A stretch of 22,180 nt of DNA. Source: Zygnema circumcarinatum. Lineage: Eukaryota > Streptophyta > Zygnematophyceae > Zygnematales > Zygnemataceae. Under the pieces are notes generated by a model that ran no database searches, was not told the DNA's origin, and was given only the letters and a program-made list of their open reading frames with translations. The first letter of the stretch is position 1, and each line of letters begins with the position of its first letter. Positions 19,441-22,180 of this stretch are shown here, one piece after another. The DNA is taken from positions 85,492 through 107,671 of the forward strand of contig CM074822.1 in assembly GCA_037447605.1 (NCBI GenBank). Reading direction: 5' to 3'. A program made the position numbers and the translations under genes.

Positions 19441-20323
19441 AGTCCTCGGACTGAGCGCTGCTGCAGGGGAGGCAGTCCCGGACGGCGCTTCAGAGAGAAG
19501 GTGGGTCTCTCTCGGCAGCCTCCTGCGCGGGAAAGGGAGGGGGGGCGCCTCCCGCAGCTCTTCGTCCCGCGCTGCATTTGCCGCTTGTGACCGCTCCCTT
19601 CGCTGCTGTCTCTGTGGTCCTGTCGCTCTCGCTCCGTCCTTCGCTCCTGCTCGCCCTCACGCACTCTTTGCTCAGAAGACTTCCTTTTTTTCTTCTTGTT
19701 TATTCGCTCGTCCTGTAGCCCTTTCTATCCTAGTCCTTAACCAGAGAGCTGTCTATAGGTCTTTGGTCCAGTGAAGCTGCAGTATGGTTCTTCATCAAGC
19801 ATTCCCCACTTTTTTTGCTGTTTTTTTGCTCCTATTGTCCGCTGAAAACTGTTTCATTCTTCCCAGAAAGCTTAGACATTATGCTCAAATTGTGCTGTTT
19901 CAGTTTTTTGTTGCAACTGGTATGCATTTTTCCCATTAAAATATGCGCGGGTCTCGTGGTTTTAATGTTTAATGCCACTCACAGGAAAACAGCATTCAGG
20001 TCAAACCATTGAGAAACCTCGAGAGGCATGGGATATATTCAAGTAGAGGGCATAGCTCGCCCGTACTTCTGTGTTGCTTTAGCGACTTAGTAAATGCTGA
20101 TAAATCATGCAACAGCTATACTTTATTGCTGGAGGGTGCATATGTAATGAAAGCTTGCTTTTTTGGGCATTTTTAGATGCAGATTCCTCTTTCCCTCGTT
20201 CCCGTCTCTCCGGTGTTAAGCACGGGGCTTTCTGCTTCTACTTAACTGACAAGCGCCTTCTATGGTCCATTTTCCTGCGCAGACTAAAGAAGACTTGGCT
20301 CGCGCCTGGTAGCAGAAACCGCC

Positions 20324-22180
20324 ATGGGTTTTGTTGAGGTTCGTACCATCCTCCCATTGCGCTCCTTAACCTTGCGTGTGGTGATGCTTGAATTTGAGTG
20401 AGCGGTTCAGACACAGGATGGACGACCAAACCCTGTCTCTGCAGTTCCTCCCATCTCCCCACCCGCCCCCCCCTCCCCCCCGAGGAGAGCAGCACTTAGT
20501 CGTTTTCTGCCCCTTCCCGACCTATCCCTCCCTCCCTCCCTCCCTCCCTCCCTCCTCCGCAGGTAGCGGCGGATCCTCCGGCGAGTGGCGAGGTCCGTGC
20601 AGGGAACATGCTGAGCATCGTTCAGGAGATGCGCACCCTCAGAGACTCCCTCCCTCCCCGCCCCTCCTCTGCCGCCATTGCGGATGCAGAGAGAGCCATC
20701 TCCGCCATAGAACACCGTCTCATCGACCAGCTCGCTGCAGTAACACAAGGAACGCGGCCGTACGGAGTGCAGCCGGGATGGTTTCTTGCCCTGCAGGCAA
20801 TGCGGGAGGATAGGTGTCGGAGAGATGCAGAAATGGAGAAGAGACCGCACCTCGCAGTGGTGGAGTTAGAGCAGTTTTATCGCCACTATGATTCCATCAT
20901 TGTTCAAGCTGAAAGGGCCATATTCGGAGGGGAAGATGGGCCTACTGGGATTGCTAATAGTCTCCGTGTGGGAGCTGCTCCAAGGATCATCGACTACACT
21001 GAGGGGTCGGAAGGGTCGGTCGTTGCAACAAGGGGGGGTCTATCGACTGGAAATTCTGTGCAGAATTTGGAGGGCAAATCTGTGGGGGAGTCTGTGAGCG
21101 GCACTCCTCGGAGTGTGCTGGCAGAGGGAGCCATTTTTGGGGAGGGGGGAAGTCGGCAGAGTGTTCCTCCTCCCAGGGCGGGAGGGCTCTCTGCAGCTCT
21201 TCGTCAAGGTGGGATATCTCGTGGGGGGTTTACTCCTTCAACTGCTATGCTTTACTGACTCTTTTCTGGGAAACGAGTACAGCTCGTTGTTTGTAGCCGC
21301 TTTGTATCAGTCGTAAAAGACAACTGCTATGCTTTACTGACTCACTTTTTTGGGAAACGACTACAGCTCGTTGTCTGTAGCCGCTCTGTATCAGTCGTAA
21401 AAGAGTGACTTTTAGTGTGAATCTAATGCTCTGTCCCCCCCCCCCCCTTGTGTAGCAGGTTCAGGGTTGCCTGATTTGACCACCATTGAAGAGAACAAAG
21501 ACGGCGACAACCTTCCCCCAAAACTCCTTGCGATGATAGAAGACGCAGTGGTCGATAAGCGCACAGTCTTTGACGTTAGCGAGACCTTCGGCTCGCTGAC
21601 GTGGCTGCCGGAAACTCTCGGAGCACTCGATTCTCTAACGCATCTTAATCTCTCCCAAAACCGTCTCCTTTTCCTGCCCTCCTCTATCGGAAATTTGACG
21701 AATTTGCGGAAGTTGGACTTGCAGGGCAACCAACTCATTACCCTCCCTGAAACCATAGGCAATTTGGAATATCTTGTTCATCTCGATTTCCATGGAAACA
21801 AACTGGACGAGCTGCCTGTTTCAATAGGGGGCTGTGCATCACTGGTAGAGTTGGCAGGGGACTTCAATAATTTGCGGGGGCTGCCCGAGTCTCTCGGGCA
21901 GTGCACAAATTTAGAGAAGGCCAGCTTTGCGCTTAACCAGCTGAAACGTTTGCCCCGAACCATTGGCAATCTCGTCAACTTGACCGAGCTTGACCTGCAC
22001 TATAACCAGTTGGAAGTGCTGCCGGAGGGGTTGTGCAATCTCACGAGTCTCACAACTCTCAACATTGCAGCCCAACACTTCAACCTTCACGAGCTGCCCT
22101 TCAACATCGGCCAATTGCAGAGCCTCACAGAATTCAACATGAGTGAATGCTACATTAAGGTCCTTCCCCCTTCATTTGTG
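20324..22180 (+). CDS. Plant intracellular Ras-group LRR protein (PIRL), partial at 3' end
   Basis: PIRLs are cytosolic LRR proteins related to animal Shoc2/SUR-8, with roles mostly known from plant gametophytes; the partners here are unknown. Exons: probable 20324-20338, then 20563-21208, then 21459 to beyond the window. Phases fit. Exon 2 encodes about 215 residues with a helical N-terminal segment (VQEMRTLRDSLPPRP, later FYRHYDSIIVQAERAI), followed by a Gly/Ser-rich linker. Exon 3 encodes at least eight LRRs of about 23 residues with the pattern LPxxIGNLxNLxxLDLxxNxL, including a longer repeat near the end (AAQHFNLHELP) that PIRLs share. The first exon would encode only MGFVE, chosen for a good ATG context (aaaccgccatgg) and a matching phase; ATG 20608 is the alternative start. 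The frame is open to base 22180. Confidence 0.92.
20522..20560. repeat. TCCC tetranucleotide tract at the exon 2 acceptor of PIRL
   Basis: About eight tandem CCCT units directly before ccgcag, the proposed acceptor. It would act as the polypyrimidine tract, so its length variation could affect splicing. Confidence 0.8.
21241..21404. repeat. 82-bp tandem duplication in the PIRL intron
   Basis: Copy 1 spans 21241-21322 and copy 2 spans 21323-21404. They share actgctatgctttactgact, gggaaacga, tacagctcgtt and gtatcagtcgtaaaaga, with a few substitutions and indels. Copy 1 contains a small hairpin (acgag/ctcgt) that copy 2 has lost by one base change. It lies wholly inside intron 21209-21458. Confidence 0.93.

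Larger units (their letters stand above)
18467..20323. promoter_or_regulatory. Divergent region between PUS10 and PIRL
   Basis: 1.86 kb between two divergent genes. From left: a CATGG minisatellite (18522-18927); an AT-richer stretch (18950-19030); a motif-dense block (19085-19260) with CCACGTGG, CCACGTGG and several GTACGG/CCGTAC words; a GGGAGA tract (19345-19440); and T-rich sequence (19680-20320) that resembles leader or intron of the PIRL gene. Open frames across this region, up to 439 codons, are repeat-driven and unrecognised. Confidence 0.6.

Noticed and set aside
18135-19454. 439-codon plus-strand open frame rich in Gly, Met, Ala, Trp and His
   Set aside because: It overlaps PUS10 exon 1 on the opposite strand and owes its length to the stop-free CATGG minisatellite; no domain is recognisable.

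Overview
The window is nuclear DNA of a green-lineage eukaryote. It holds five intron-rich protein genes with GT-AG introns, and joining the exons in phase gives long conserved proteins. The gene set is an axonemal SPAG6/PF16 protein, a plant-type cyclin T, a plastid rhodanese of the STR11 type, a plant-like PUS10 and a plant intracellular Ras-group LRR protein (PIRL). Together with a TTTAGGG-like tract inside an intron and G-box-rich promoters, this points to a seedless plant or streptophyte/green alga that still makes flagellated cells. The species cannot be named from the sequence. All family assignments come from motif recognition, not from a database search.

Layout. 1-2027: a very large, nearly perfect palindrome centred on base 1014, running off the left edge of the window; its right arm carries the first recognisable SPAG6 exon and its left arm an inverted copy. 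1885-5602 (+): SPAG6/PF16, nine exons. 5603-6484: convergent 3' region. 6485-9327 (-): cyclin T, six exons. 9328-10549: 1.2-kb divergent promoter region with CATGG and other simple repeats. 10550-12952 (+): STR11-like plastid rhodanese, six exons. 12953-13945: convergent 3' region. 13946-18466 (-): PUS10, fifteen exons, with several introns built of simple repeats and one 10-N gap. 18467-20323: divergent region starting with a 0.4-kb CATGG minisatellite. 20324-22180 (+): PIRL, open at the right edge.

The genes alternate strictly in strand (+ - + - +), so each intergenic stretch is either a shared 3' region or a shared two-way promoter. The genes do not form a pathway: they serve flagellar central-pair assembly, transcription elongation (P-TEFb), a chloroplast sulfur/redox-type protein, tRNA pseudouridylation and LRR signalling. 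What links them is non-coding: the divergent regions and the palindrome share a vocabulary of CCACGTGG, GTACGG and CCATTGG words, and both minus-strand genes have CATGG repeats upstream. I saw no mobile element with coding capacity, no tRNA or rRNA, and no clear new multi-gene system. The most unusual items are the palindrome, an apparent one-base break at the SPAG6 start, the minisatellite that extends the PUS10 reading frame upstream, and an in-frame, stop-free intron in cyclin T.
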